Assembly: GCA_003952965.2 (NCBI GenBank)
Contig: CM025854.1
Location: forward strand, 8,208,107 to 8,272,106
Length of the DNA: 64,000 nt
Direction of reading: 5' to 3'
Source of the DNA: Morella rubra
Lineage: Eukaryota > Streptophyta > Magnoliopsida > Fagales > Myricaceae
A model generated the notes under the pieces. It did not search any database. It was not told the DNA's origin and saw nothing but the letters and a program-made list of their open reading frames with translations. A program made the position numbers and the translations under genes. Positions 47,344 through 59,193 of this stretch are shown here, piece after piece (within the stretch, counting starts at the first letter, position 1; every line of letters starts with the position of its first letter).

Positions 47344-48536
47344 TGTTAACCCAAGGTTGCTTCTTGAGCTATCTAACTCGATTTTGATGATAACAAATGA
47401 CAAAATATCTTTGGAGTATTTTAGAATACATGGTTGTCAATCCATTATTCAAACGAGAGTACTTAATTGTATTTAATGTCTCTCAAGTTCACTAAGCCCT
47501 ATATTTTCTTTAAACACCATAGTATGTGCTTAAATTTTTATATTTTTCATTGTAGAGTTTTCGTGTTGAAGTAGAGAAGATTGCACATCCTTAAAGCACT
47601 GAAAAACTCCTCCTGCCAAGATGGTGTCGACACATGTAAAGCACAGTGTCAACACATGAGAAGATGGTATCAACACATGGTGAAGAAAGTGTCGACACAT
47701 GCCACGGGCACCTGTGAGTCAGTTCCAGACTTGAAGAAGGTGTCGACACATAGGCATATATTTGTCGACACATGTTGCAAGAATGCTGTTTTTAAAAAGA
47801 TGACTCAGTGCGGATTTCAAGATGTAGTGGCACTTAGGGCACCTCTTCCAACATTCCAAAAAGGCCCTTGGGACCCTCCAAGACTGAAGACCTATAAAGA
47901 CAACATTATGGAGAGAGAAAAGACATTTCTTGCATCATTAATCTTGACCTAGCCTCCAAAAGAGAGAGAAAAGAGCTAAAGAAGAAAGTTTCACTTTTTC
48001 CAAGAGATTTGCTGCTATCACTTGCTATTCTTGTTGTCGTCACTCTCAGATCTTGTCTTCTAACCCTTTTTTGAGCTTTGTATTTGCTGATCTAGCTTTT
48101 AGAGCTATTGTTCTCATTCCTATCATTAAACCTTTGAAATACATATAAGTGTGGGATACACTTGGGCCTACCCCTGAGGATAGAAGAAATCTCATAGGAT
48201 TTGAGATTCGTTGTACGAGTTGAAGAGTGAGCTTGGAAAAACTCTTGTAACGGTTACTTAGCATCTGAAAGCTAAGTTATTAACACTATTAGATTATAGT
48301 GGAGAAGCCCAAGGAAGGCAATAGCCTTGGGGTGGACGTAGGCAAGTCTTGGCCGAACCACCTAAAAATCTCGGTGTTATCTCTCCTCCTTATCTCTCTT
48401 ACATTATTGCTATCATTTATTGTTCTTTGATTATAATTGCTTTAAGTATTTTTCAGATCTGTGTTTTTAATTGAAAAGTCTAATATTTTGTTAAACCCAA
48501 TTTACTTCCCCTTTTGAGTTGTTATTTAGACTCACA
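47344..48536 (+). repeat. Copia-C 3' LTR
   Basis: It starts TGTTAACCCAAGG, ends GACTCACA, and is about 1193 bp. The palindrome array is at 47624-47775 (GTGTCGACACATG and variants), followed by CCTATAAAG near 47890. It differs from the 5' LTR by many substitutions and small indels. Confidence 0.85.
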
Positions 48537-48541
48537 GTTCT

Positions 48542-48781
48542 AGCTACTGTGAAAGAAAAAGTTGATGTTGAAGTGCCCTAAAATCAAGTCAAAACAGAAA
48601 GTTTTGGTTGAGAAACCAACTCCTTCTTGGTCATTTTCCAATTAGCTCCCATTTTTGTAGTAAGGCTGGACATATTAGATTTAAATGTTATAGATTGATG
48701 CATGAAAATGTAAATTTTGTTGGTATGACATCTAAACTGGCTCATAATAGCTTGATTAGCTAAGTTCGCAGTCTTGCTAAC
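48542..48781 (+). pseudogene. Copia-D gag, second part
   Basis: The reading of copia-D resumes after copia-C: a Ser/Lys stretch, then FCSKAGHIRFKCYRLMHENV (a CCHC-like site with one Cys missing) and LAHNSLIS. Copia-E entered at 48781; the last part is at 57248. Confidence 0.7.
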
Positions 48782-49268
48782 TGTTAGAAAAACCCATGAC
48801 ACATGGAGCATCCACATGGGTATTTAAATTTTAAGCTGAAGTTTGAATTATAGTTGAACTGAAGATCTTATGCAGATCTCTATTGAATGGTTAAACTGGA
48901 GATCTTATCCATATCTCTATTTGAATTCAAACTTAGCTGATTTCTCTCATTGGGACTCTCTGTGTGAGATTCTTACGTACGTTTATTTAAGAAAATAAAT
49001 GTAGAGAGAAAAATTATTTGCAATATTCTACACAGTCTCACAGAGAAGAACTTTATCTCAAGGCATCAAGGCTTCCATTTTTTGGCCTTGGATCTGAAGG
49101 GTGGAATTCACAAGGAGACTCTGGTAGCCTCCTGAATGACTTGAGAGCAGTGTTCATGATTCGTGGATCGTTGATCGTGGACTGTAAGACGAGCAACCAA
49201 TATTCTTGCAAATCGGAGCTTCCGCACAAGGTATTTCGGATACCCACTCTGTTTGGCAAAATCTAACA
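48782..49268 (+). repeat. Copia-E 5' LTR
   Basis: 487 bp, TG...CA ends. TATA-like TTTATTTAAG near 48980. Nearly identical to the 3' LTR; most differences are transitions. Confidence 0.92.
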
Positions 49269-49269
49269 T

Positions 49270-49282
49270 TGGTATCGGGGCC
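49270..49282 (+). other. Copia-E primer-binding site
   Basis: TGGTATCGGGGCC directly after the LTR, a variant of the tRNA-Met match TGGTATCAGAGCC. Confidence 0.8.
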
Positions 49283-50684
49283 AGGTTAGCTTGTTTTCAC
49301 CCGGTATAACATGTTTTGATTTAATCTGTGATGATTGAAAAAGATATTTTTTAATTTCGGTTTTCATTTGTTTAATATTGAAATCTTTGTGAGCATGTTA
49401 AAAATTTGTTATACATGATTTTAAATTTTTTTTTCAAATCTGTATGACATTATACCCTATTAAATTTGTTTTCACGATGTTTTCAAATCTGTATGATTTA
49501 CGGTGGTATTTGTTTTAACATGAGAGTATGTATGAAATTGATTTTAACATGCAATTTGTTACACTATGCGTATGAGAATATGCCATGGAAATTTGATTTG
49601 TCAAATTTGTATGATATTCAAACTCTTTGAAATTTGTATGATATTCAAACTCTCGGTGGTATGAAGAGTGAAGAAAGAGGTGGGTAGCCTTTTGCCCGGA
49701 GGAGGTGGAGGTCCAACAACCATAAGGCCATGGACCACCACCACCACACCAGTATGAGACACGGGTGGGGGCATTTTCGGCCTCCAATCGGTAGCCAGCT
49801 GCGTACCAGTAGGCTGTGCGGTTGCCCTCGCTGGAACGGTCGGCTAGCGTCCGGCTTGTGGCTGGCCAGACATGGTCAGCCGATGGCAAACGCCAGCCAG
49901 TAGTGCTAGTCGCTGCCCCCTCTCCAGGGTGCCTCAAGCAGTGCCCAAGGATAAGATCCCCAGGTCGCCTGCTTGGGCCAACCGAGTAGGGCATCCCAAG
50001 CCTTATCCGGCCCACTTTTATTTTGTTTTGGGCTGTTTTCTGTTTTTCAGTTATGGGCTGAGTTTTTCGGTTTAAAAAAAAAAAGGCCCGGTTTTGTTTT
50101 AAAAACATTTTTTGATGGACTGTTGTGTTTTTTTTTTTAATTGGACTGAGCCCAATAATCAAGCCTGACCCGCTTTTCTTAAAAAAGGGGGTGGGGGGGT
50201 GAATTCAGTGGCTCATGTCATTGTTTAACTCTTTTATTAAATATTTCTTCTTCGTGTAAATGAAATAAATTCTGTTGGCGCAAGGATTCAATTCTTCTTA
50301 GCCTAGGCCAAAAGGAACGGTCTAACCATTGAACTACATGGTCACCAGTGCAAATATAATTTTTTTTATTTGATATTTGTTGTTTTATTTTAATTTGCAT
50401 GATTGTGAATATTATTCATTTTTTATTCATAATCTGTTTAGTGCTTAATTCATGACTGTTATGCATATTTGTTATGCAATTGAATTAAATTTGTTTAATT
50501 CGTGAATTTTATTTAAAATCAATTGGATATTTCTTTCTAACTTACATAGTGGGAGATGATTACTAGGATAGCGAAATTTTTGATCTCATTATGTAGGAAA
50601 GAATTTAATGGTCCAGTTAGGATTTTGGAATATATTTTTTTAAAATGTGTGCTAATGTCAAATTCATGCATTGAATATAGTGAA
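49283..50684 (+). other. Copia-E leader with a GC-rich insert and a tRNA-like patch
   Basis: There is no gag here. 49660-50190 is much more GC-rich than its surroundings and may be a captured or inserted sequence; the 215-codon minus ORF over it has no family features. At 50279-50350 the minus strand reads GTAGTTCAATGGTTAGAC (box A-like), then GAATTGAATCC (box B-like), a tRNA-derived patch. Confidence 0.4.
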
Positions 50685-52720
50685 ATGGCCACAAAAAGTG
50701 TAGTTGCTAACCTGTCCAAGGGAGAGAAATTGGAAGGTACCAACTATGACATGTGGCATAGAAAGATTCAATACCTGCTGAATGAACAGGAAGTCTTGGA
50801 GAATCTGACCTCAAGTATGTTCCAACCTAAAGATGGGAACACTGCCCAACATCGTCGGGACATTGAGGCATACAAAGCCTGGGCTAAAAAGGATAGGTGC
50901 ATGCGCTTTACTATGTTAAGTAGCACGCACAATGATTTTATTGGAGAGTTTGAGAACTACCCAACTGCCCAAGAAATGTGGATCCAACTGAAAGCTGCTT
51001 ATGGAGGTACATCTGCAACTAGGTTGCGTGCTCTTACCTTGAGGTTTGAGCAGTACGTTATGGACCCAAAGCATACCATGACAGTCCATCTGAGAAACAT
51101 GTTGCCTTGATTCGTGATCTAAAGACTGCAAGTGTTAATATCACAGATGAGTAACAAGTTCAGGTTGTGATACGTTCACTGCCAGAGTCCAGTTGGGGAC
51201 AAATGAAACTAGTGCTGACTCATAGTGAGAATATCAAGACATTTGCTGATATTTCTTGCCATTTGGATCTAAAGGTGAAGCGCCTGGGTGCGAACCGTCC
51301 AACTACGCTTGTTGCCCAAGGTGGGCAACGCAAGGCATTTAGGCCTAAGCGCAAAGCGGCTGAGAAATCAACAGGTACAACAAAGGGTCTTAGGCCAAAT
51401 AATGAAAAGACTGCAAAGCACTGCAGAGGCAAGCGCACTGGCAAGAAGGATAAGACCAAGATGAAACGCTACAACTGTGGTCAGAAGGGTCACTTCGCTC
51501 GTGAGTGCACTAAGCTGAAGAAGGTACCATCTAGAAACTCTCTCTTTACTTTTGTTTGTTCACATGTATACATTGCTCACTCGATCCCTGAATGGATTGT
51601 AGATATAAAGCAACCAAACATGTAGCTAGAGATCGAGTTGGATTTGTGGATTACAGAAAACTACCAGCAGGCACACAATACATTATTTTGGGTAACAGAA
51701 CGAGAGAAGAAGTATTAGGAATTGAAATTTTCAACTCAAGTTGCATCTGGGAAGTACATTACTTCTCCATGATGTGCTCTACGCTCCTGGTGTTAAATGT
51801 AATCTATTTTCAGTTATTTCCATGTTAGACTAAATTTTGACCAAGTTACCACAAATCGTTTGCTCTAATGAGGGCTAAATTAGTTTTTAATTTATGTTGG
51901 TTTAGTTCAATTGTATAGAAGGTCTATGGAAATTGTCTAGACCAATCGTGAAGTAGTGGGAGATGATTACTAGATAGCGAACCTTTAATGGTCACTAATG
52001 GTGCCTGTAGTTGCTGAGTCGGTACTGTGTGGCATGCCCCAAGCCTGACAAACAAGTATGGGCTTAGGTGCGCGCTTTACTATGTTAAAGCATGCAGATA
52101 TTGGAGAGTTTGAGGGAAATGTGGATCCAGAAAGCTGCTTATGGGGTACATCTGCAACTAGGTTGCGTGCTCTTACCTTGAGGTTTGAGCAGTACGTTAT
52201 GGACCCAAAGCATACCATGACAGTCCATCTAGAAACATGTTTGCCTTGATTCGTGATCTAAAGCAGGTGTTAATCTCACAGATGAGCAAGTTCAGGCTGT
52301 GATACGTTCATGCCAGAGTCCATTCAACTAACTGTGAGAGACCCACCGCAACAACAACATTTTAGGCCTAAGCGCAAAGCGGCTGAGAAATCAACTGGTA
52401 CAGCAAAGGGTCTTGGCCTAATAATGAAAAGATGCAAAGCGCTGCAGAGGCAAGCGCGCTGGCAAGAAGGATAAGACCAAGATGAAATGCTATAACTGTG
52501 GTCAGAAGGGTCACTTCGCTCATGAGTGCACTGAGCTGAAGAAGGTACCATCTAAACCCAACTCTCTCTTTACTTTTGTTTGTTCACATGTATACATTGC
52601 TCACTCGATCCCTGAATGGATTGTAGATACAGGAGCAACCAAACATGTAGCTAGAGATGAGTTGGATTTTAGATTACAGAAAAATACCAGCAGGCACACA
52701 GTACGTTATTTTGGGTAACA
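50685..52720 (+). pseudogene. Copia-E gag and protease, present twice in tandem
   Basis: ATG 50685 opens a gag with YDMWHRKIQYLLNEQEVLEN, typical of copia gag. The knuckle of the first copy reads RYNCGQKGHFAREC (first Cys lost); the second copy (near 52485) keeps CYNCGQKGHFAHEC. The protease site is lost in the first copy by a 6-bp gap (VDIKQPN) but is present in the second as VDTGATKHVARD. The second copy (51954-52853) covers the same stretch as 50547-51830 but is about 380 bp shorter through many small gaps, and is clean only after about 52440. Confidence 0.8.
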
Positions 52721-52859
52721 GAACGAGAGAAGAAGTGTTAGGAGTTGGAATTTTCAACTCAAGATGCGTCTGGGAGTACATTACTTCTCCATGATGTGCT
52801 CTATGCTCCTGGTGTTAAATGTAATCTATTTTCAGTTATTTCCATGTTAGACCTTGGTT

Positions 52860-55660
52860 TTAGTTTTCATTTTGATGGGCCACAATGGATTTTTATTTAA
52901 ATAAGGCTTTGTATGGACAAAGTTTTTTAAATAATGGTTTCTTTATGTTGGATTTAGAACGTTCCTTTTTCTTACATTGCTGATAATGATGATGTTATTT
53001 CTAACTCTTTGAAATGGCATGCTAGACTAGGACACATAGGAAAAGATAAATGGCTAGACTAGCTAGAGAAGGCCTATTGGGGTCTCTCGCTAATATAAGC
53101 CTACCTGTGTGTGAGCCTTGTTTAGCCGTAAAGCATGTAGGAAACCTTTTGGTAAGGCACCTAGGGCATCTCATCCTCTAGAATTAATCCATTCAGATAT
53201 TTGCGGACCTATGAATGTAAAGGCACGCCATGGCGCATCTTATTTCCTCACTTTGATAGATGATTATTCCCGTTTCAGTTACGTTTATTGATCTCCCATC
53301 ACTATGAAGCATTGGATTGCTTCAAGTTTTTTTGGCAGAGGTTGAGAATCAGAAAGAGAGGAATTTAAAAATTCTTCGAATGATCGGGGTCGTGAATATC
53401 TATCCACTCAGTTTCAGCAACTGTGTGAGGAAAAAGGTATACGCAGCAATTAACGATTCCTGGAACTCCGCAACAAAATGGTGTTGCATTACTTTATTGG
53501 AATCTATTTTTTGGGGGGATGCTCTTCTGACTGCTGCCTACATCCTTAACCGAGTGCCTTCAAAGTCAGTTCCTAACACCCCATATGAATCTTGGAATGG
53601 CGCAAAACCTATTTTGGAGCATTTGCGGCCTTGGGGTTCTGCAGGATTTGTTCACAGCACATCCCATAGGTTTGGAAAACTAGGCCCTAGAGCTAACAAA
53701 CATATCTTTATAAGATACTCAGAAAGCTCAAAGGGATACGTGATGTTTGGTGAACATCCCAATGGAGGAATGACTGAGATAGAGTCGCGTGATGTCACAT
53801 TCATTGAGAATGATTTTTCAGATATCGGTGAAGCAAAGAAAAGTCTTGAACTCTTTGAGTTACAAGAGCTTGAAGGGGTCACACCATCTTTTGGTGAAGG
53901 TGGGGATTTTGTATCTCAGCCTGAAATCACTAGAGAGCTTAGTAGTGACTTAGCTCCTAGTGGGAGTGTACCACTAGAGAGTGACTCACAAGGGCCTCAG
54001 ATACGAAGAAGCGAACGTGGAACAATTCCCATCATTGTTTTGAGATGAAGGGGAATCTTTCATGTGTGCTTTGTATGACCCTGATGAGCCTGCTTCGTAT
54101 AAGGAAGCATTAGCTTCACCTGTCTCAAATGAATGGTTGGTTGCTATGAGGGATGAGATAAGTTCAATGGCAAAGAACCAAGTGTGGGAATTAGTTGATC
54201 TTCCGCCTGGGCGTAAGACCATTGGAAATAAATGGGTCTTAAAAATTAAGCGCAAGGCAGATGGATCGATTGATAAGTATAAGGCCCGTCTCATGGTGAA
54301 AGGTTATACCCAGAGAGAAGGTATAGACTATGAAGAGACATTCTCCCAGTGGTGAGAATTGCTTCTATTCGCCTCATTCTAGCTATTGTTGCATCCTTAG
54401 ATTTGGACTTTTCCAAATGGATGTGAAAACAACATTTCTCAATGGAGAACTAGACAAGGAGATCTATATGGATCAACCTATTGGTTTTGAGGCCCAGGGA
54501 CAAGAGCGCAAAGTATGCTGGCTCAAACGTTCCATATATGGCCTTAAACAGTCGTCTAGACAGTGGTACTTCAAATTTCATGAGGCCATTACTTTGTTTG
54601 GCTTTGAAATGTTGGAAGAGGACCATTGTGTGTATGTCAAGCATACAGGAAAGAACTTTGTGATTCTATCATTGTATGTAGATGACATTTTGTTAGCTGG
54701 AAATGATTTGGAGATGATTGTCGCCACCAAAGGGTGGTTGTCCTCTACTTTTGAATGAAGGACATGGGTGAGGCAAATTTTGTGCTTGGAGTCAAGATCT
54801 TTAGAGATCGATCTAGGAAGCTTCTTGGATTGTCTCAAGAGACATACATCAAGAGGATTCTAGAAGGATTCCATATGCATAATTCGAAACCCGTAGACAC
54901 TCCAATCGAGAAGGGATATACATTGAGCCTTGATAATTGCCCTAAGAGTGATGAGGAAAAGATTAAAATGGCTAGGGTTCCCTATGCAAATGCAGTTGAA
55001 GTTTGATGTACGCTATGATGTGTACTCGACCGGACATTTGCTTTGCAGTAGGTATGGTAAGTCGTTATCAAAGTAACCCTGGACCTGTTCATTGGCAAGC
55101 GGTTAAGAGGATCTTTTGATATTGCGTGGGACTTCGGATCTTGTTCTTTGCTATCAGGGTGGAGATATGAGATTGAGAGGTACTGTGATGCTGATTGGGC
55201 TAGCGACAGAGATGAACGTAAATCCACTACGGGTTACGCATTCCTACTTAGTGCAGGAACCATCTCTTGGTGCAGCAAGAAACAATCATGCATAGCTTTG
55301 TCCACGATGGAGTCTGAGTATGTTGCTTGTTCAGCAGCAGTACAAGAGGCTGTTTGGTTGAGGAGATTCTTTCAGCGCCTATCTGTTACGGCTCTCGCAG
55401 ATGAAGCGTTAAGATATATAGTGATAGTATGGCGGCTTTGGCATATACCAAGGATCCCAAATACCATGGAAAGACCAAACACATTGACATTCGTTACACT
55501 ACATTCGTGACATTGTTGCACGGGAGAGGTGATCCTACAACATATCCTACAACATATTTCCACTAGCAAGATGGTAGCCGACCCGCTTACTAAGGCTATT
55601 GCTAGAGATATTTTCCAGACTCATGTTAGGAGTTTGGGACTTCGTAGGATTTGATATATG
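52860..55660 (+). pseudogene. Copia-E pol: integrase, RT, RNase H
   Basis: Integrase remnants (LISSL near 53240; AAYILNRVPSKSVPNTPYE at 53540-53590 in a 243-codon ORF ending 54048). RT starts at YKEALASPVSNEWLVAMRDE, with NKWVLKIKRKADGSIDKYKA, MDVKTTFLNGELDKEIYMDQ and the catalytic YVDDILLAGND (near 54685). RNase H has DADWASDRDERKSTTGY and LSTMESEYVACS. Shifts near 54350, 54758, 55006 and 55450 break it. The domain order is copia. Confidence 0.88.
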
Positions 55661-56754
55661 TTGTTTATGGATATCTCATTTGACATTTTGTAATAAGAGG
55701 TATCTTTTGCATTAATGATATTGTTCATTTTTTCATACACATTGTGTTTTAAATTGATACTTTGTAGCACACATTGTTGATGTGTCACCAGGTTATGATC
55801 AATCCACTCACATGGATGATCACCCCAGCGCTTGGATAGCGAGTGGGATGAGACAAAGTTATTACTTTGGCGCTTAGAAAGCGAGCAAGTAATTGTCTTG
55901 ACGTTTCAGTAACGTGCAAGATTATTTTAAGTAATGTCACCTTAGCTGGGCTAAGATGAGACTTATCAAAGTCGCACATGAAGTATACACGAAACTTCAT
56001 GAAACCTGAATAAAGCCAAATGTGAGATCTTATACACGCACTTGGAGAGCGATTGTAGTAAGAAACTCAGATTAGTGCGCCTTTGTGGCGACTAGATCAA
56101 GATTCGTACGGCGTTGGAGTGTGACAAGCCCATTTGAGTGGGAGCTCCGCCGTAGCATACATTTCATACTGTATGTGCTATTGCCGACCAATTGAGGGAG
56201 TGACGGATGAATCCCTCTTCCGTCACTATGTGAGCCCTTATAGACCTATTGATGGTCTACTCTGTGCCCTTCGAACCTGGAACTATGTCATGAAGTGGAT
56301 ACTCGATGACGCTACTTTAGCATGTTTTCTTAGGACCACGATTTATACGGTCTTGCGGAACATGTCTAGGAAAGCGGTCAAGTAGAAACGAATTGGTTTG
56401 AGTGTCTAGGAAGATTACACACCTTTATTTTATGGCTCATAGTCCGACGATTATGTCATTTTGTGTTGACACAATCATGAGCATATTATATGATGTGAGA
56501 TCGAGTATTGCTTTAAGCTTTGATGCTTATAAGGGATTAAAGGGACTCGATCTAGTGTGATCAAATAGTTTGGGCATGGACGAGATATTTTTGAGTGAGG
56601 TGCTATGTTGGTTAGATGGTAACTTGATATAGCTCTCCTACCCTATGCTTTCTCGTCAGGTCGCACGCTTCATTTCCAGTATGTAAGGATGACGAGATAA
56701 GAGTTCAAGTGGAGACAGTTCGTAGGGATGGCACCAATGTGGATGAGTGGGAGA
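55661..56754 (+). other. Copia-E 3' noncoding region and polypurine tract
   Basis: About 1.1 kb without a supported ORF. It contains three related hairpin-like words, CGCTTGGATAGCGAG (55830-55844), CGCTTAGAAAGCGAG (55871-55885) and CACTTGGAGAGCGAT (56039-56053), and ends in GATGAGTGGGAGA before the LTR. Confidence 0.6.
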
Positions 56755-57242
56755 TGTTAGAAAAACCCATGACACATGGAGCATCCACATGGGTATTTAA
56801 ATTTAAAGCTGAAGTTTGAATTATAGTTAAACTGAAGATCTTATGTAGATCTCTATTTGAATGGTTGAACTGGAGATCTTATCCAGATCTCTATTTGAAT
56901 TCAAACTTAGCTAACTTCTCTCATTGGGACTCTCTGTGTGAGATTCTTACGTACGTTTATTTAAGAAAATAAACGTAGAGAGAAAAATTATTTGCAATAT
57001 TCTACACAGTCTCACAGAGAAGAACTTTATCTCAAGGCATCAAGGCTTCCATCTTTTAGCCTTGGATCTGAAGGGTGGAATTCACAAGGAGACTCTGGTA
57101 GCCTCCTGAACGACTTGAGAGCAATGTTCGTGATTCGTGGATCGTTGATCGTGGGCTGTAAGACAAGCAACCAATATTCTTGCAAATCGGAGCTTCCGCA
57201 CAAGGTATTTCAGATACTTGCTCTGTTTGGTAAAATCTAACA
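56755..57242 (+). repeat. Copia-E 3' LTR
   Basis: 488 bp, TG...CA ends, preceded by the polypurine tract and followed by the CTAAC duplication. Confidence 0.92.
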
Positions 57243-57247
57243 CTAAC

Positions 57248-57340
57248 CAAGTTGAGCTTATCAATAGAAAATTAGAATTCTTGAAAATGACTACTCCATT
57301 ATCTAAAAAGGTTTGGATAAAAAAGAAAACTAACCATTAA
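57248..57340 (+). pseudogene. Copia-D gag, last part
   Basis: NQVELINRKLEFLKMTTPLS, then KKVWIKKK and a stop. KKVWIKK-type strings normally lead into protease in SIRE elements, but here no protease or pol follows. Together with 36330-37836 and 48542-48781 this shows that copia-D is gag-only. Confidence 0.65.
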
Positions 57341-57663
57341 ATACGTTTTGGATAGTTTGCATATGTATCAAATGTGGTTCTAATATCTCTACGAATTTTG
57401 CTCCCTAATATTTTTGTAAATCTTGTTTTGATTAAGAATGTGCATTTGTGAAATTTTTGCATACTCTGTATAAATACATTTGAATTTATAAGAAAGTTAT
57501 AGGCATTTGTATAATTCATTAATTCATATGAGTTAACTTTTGGATAATATATTTGTGGTTCTAATAGTGCTGAGAGGTTGTTTTTTGCTTAAACGATATT
57601 AATCTGTGGATTAAATGTGATAATTTTACTAAACTCTGCTTTTAGGTTTGATATAGGCTAGCT

Positions 57664-57860
57664 TGCTTGATTCTTGCCCTAGGCTAGCTCGAGCGAAATT
57701 TGTTCAGTTTTACATAGAGTCATCTCGCTTGAATCTCGCCCTAGGCTAGCTCGAGCGAAGTTTGTGTAGTTTTACACTGAGTCATCTCACTTGAATCTCA
57801 CCCTAGGCTAGCTTGAGCGAAGTTTGTATGATTTTAGTCAGATTACTCTCGCTTGACTAA
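57664..57860 (+). repeat. 62-bp tandem repeat in the copia-D post-gag spacer
   Basis: Three full units and a partial one of about 62 bp, each with CCCTAGGCTAGCTCGAGCGA at its core (57677, 57739 and 57802 approximately). The core resembles GGCTAGCTTAAGGCGAGC in the copia-D LTR U3. It lies where copia-A and copia-C keep their palindrome arrays. Confidence 0.7.
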
Positions 57861-58990
57861 CGCTTGATAATCTCTTTAGCACACTTTTGTTAAGTAAATT
57901 TTTTTTTGAAACTCTCGTGTTTCTCACACCTCTATTCTTTGGATAACACAAATTTTTTACTCTAGTGCTATTTTTTTAAACTAACAAACTTTAGACTTTT
58001 AAGGGGCTTGTTAAAATCAACTAAGTCTCATTTGTTTTTTTTTTTTTTTTACTTTTCACGTTCATCTCTCAAGGTGAAACTTGTGTATCCTCCTCTTTCA
58101 TTTTCTTAACATTTTTTTTTCTCAAATGTCTTCTACCTTGTTAGAAATCAATTGGGCTTTGTATTACTACACATTTCAACTCCATTCCATGGTAAGATCT
58201 TCTTTTTATCTTCAAATTTCTCATGTTTTGTTGAAATCTAAGATTCGTGTTCTTCATGATTTTTTTTTTTAAATCACAAATCTGTATTTGTTTTATTTCA
58301 AATCATAAATAAAACCTTTAATCATTTTTTGAAATCTATGGTTGATATTTGGAGTTTTTCAAAATTAGTTGATTTTGGCTCCAATCTGTGAAATATTCAC
58401 AGGGCTTTTACATTTCGAGTATTTCTAAACATATTTAGCACATTTTCATCGGATTACATCTCTTTTATAATGAAATCTAATTTTGTTGAAAATCCATCCT
58501 TATGGGTTGAACACTGTGAAAAGACTCTGTTATATGAAAACTTATTAGGAAATATGTTTAGTTACTTGAAATATTTTTATATATACGTTTTTGGGTATTC
58601 TAGAATTTAAGTGAAAATCGTTTGAAGAATTCATTCATTCATTTTAACTTTTTGTTTTGTTTTGTTTTGTACTCTAACATAATCATTAACAATCATACCA
58701 TTTCATATTTTTAAATCTGTTTTCTTCTCCCATTTCATATATAGTTGATTTCATTCTCTGCATTTACGGTTCATTAGAACTGGGCACCAAGCTAGTTGAA
58801 TTTTCTATTGCAAATGGGGAGAAAGCTGTTGAATTCAGGATAAGAGTTAACCATTGAGAGGGAGAGTTGGTTAATTGAGTTGACGAAGATTTATTGGCTG
58901 AATCAGATGCAAAAATGGACAAGTGATCCTTTTGGTCAATTGTGACAAAAAGGGGGAGAACAATGAGGGGGAGTAGTTGTCTAGTTGTTG
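57861..58990 (+). other. Copia-D 3' noncoding part; 3' LTR missing
   Basis: Mostly T-rich noncoding DNA. An ATG at about 58096 opens a short stretch that could end at a GT donor near 58191, without recognised similarity. Near 58940-58975 the purine-rich AAAAAGGGGGAGAACAATG and GAGGGGGAG look like the polypurine region of SIRE elements, but no LTR follows; the right inverted repeat of the host element starts almost at once. The 3' LTR was probably lost by deletion. Confidence 0.4.
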
Positions 58991-58997
58991 GTGATAT

Positions 58998-59073
58998 GGG
59001 TTTTTTATTTTTTTAAACCCCAGTGAGTTTTTTAAAAATGTACTAAAACCTAATGAGTGATTTGTCATTTTCC
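58998..59073 (-). repeat. Right terminal inverted repeat of the host element of copia-D
   Basis: Mirror of 34762-34838 (see there). It ends GATTTGTCATTTTCC. Confidence 0.65.
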
Positions 59074-59193
59074 ATATTTTAAAACTCAAAGTGGTATGAA
59101 AAGTTCTTTCTACATTCTCATTTTGGTTTAAGATGAGGTGTTTGTGGACAAAAGTAAGTTAATGTTGCTTGACATGATCCTTTATTTGAACAG

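Larger units (their letters stand above)
37837..48536 (+). mobile_element. Copia-C: full-length SIRE-like copia element with accessory ORF
   Basis: 5' LTR 37837-39066, primer site 39069-39080, gag-pol about 39103-44650, palindromic spacer 44845-45022, accessory ORF 45316-46750, polypurine tract 47331-47343 and 3' LTR 47344-48536. The flanks are GTTCC (37832-37836) and GTTCT (48537-48541), a 5-bp duplication with one difference. It sits in the gag of copia-D, whose reading resumes after it. It holds an internal direct duplication (39110-40539 and 40563-41834) and many stops, so it is inactive. Confidence 0.85.
48782..57242 (+). mobile_element. Copia-E: full-length copia element, 8.46 kb
   Basis: LTRs 48782-49268 and 56755-57242, both TGTTAGAAAAACCC...ATCTAACA. 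Flanks are a perfect CTAAC duplication (48777-48781 and 57243-57247). The LTRs differ at about 20 substitutions and one indel over 487 bp by my manual count, roughly 96 percent identity, so this is among the youngest insertions here. It has a primer site, a 1.4 kb leader, gag and pol with disruptions, and a 1.1 kb 3' noncoding part. There is no accessory ORF, so it belongs to another copia lineage than A, C and D. Confidence 0.92.

Noticed and set aside
49515..50162. 215-codon minus ORF in copia-E
   Set aside because: Antisense to the element, in an untranslated leader, without family features; GC-rich DNA keeps it open.
50279..50350. tRNA gene on the minus strand
   Set aside because: Box A- and B-like strings are present, but the acceptor stem pairs poorly and no sound cloverleaf forms; kept only as a tRNA-like patch.
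57664..57860. CRISPR-like regular repeats
   Set aside because: Whole 62-bp units repeat with no unique spacers, in a plant retroelement. It is an ordinary tandem repeat.
58096..58272. Small ORF with possible intron in the copia-D 3' part
   Set aside because: Tyr/Phe/Ser-rich with no similarity; a GT after codon 22 is not enough to call a gene.
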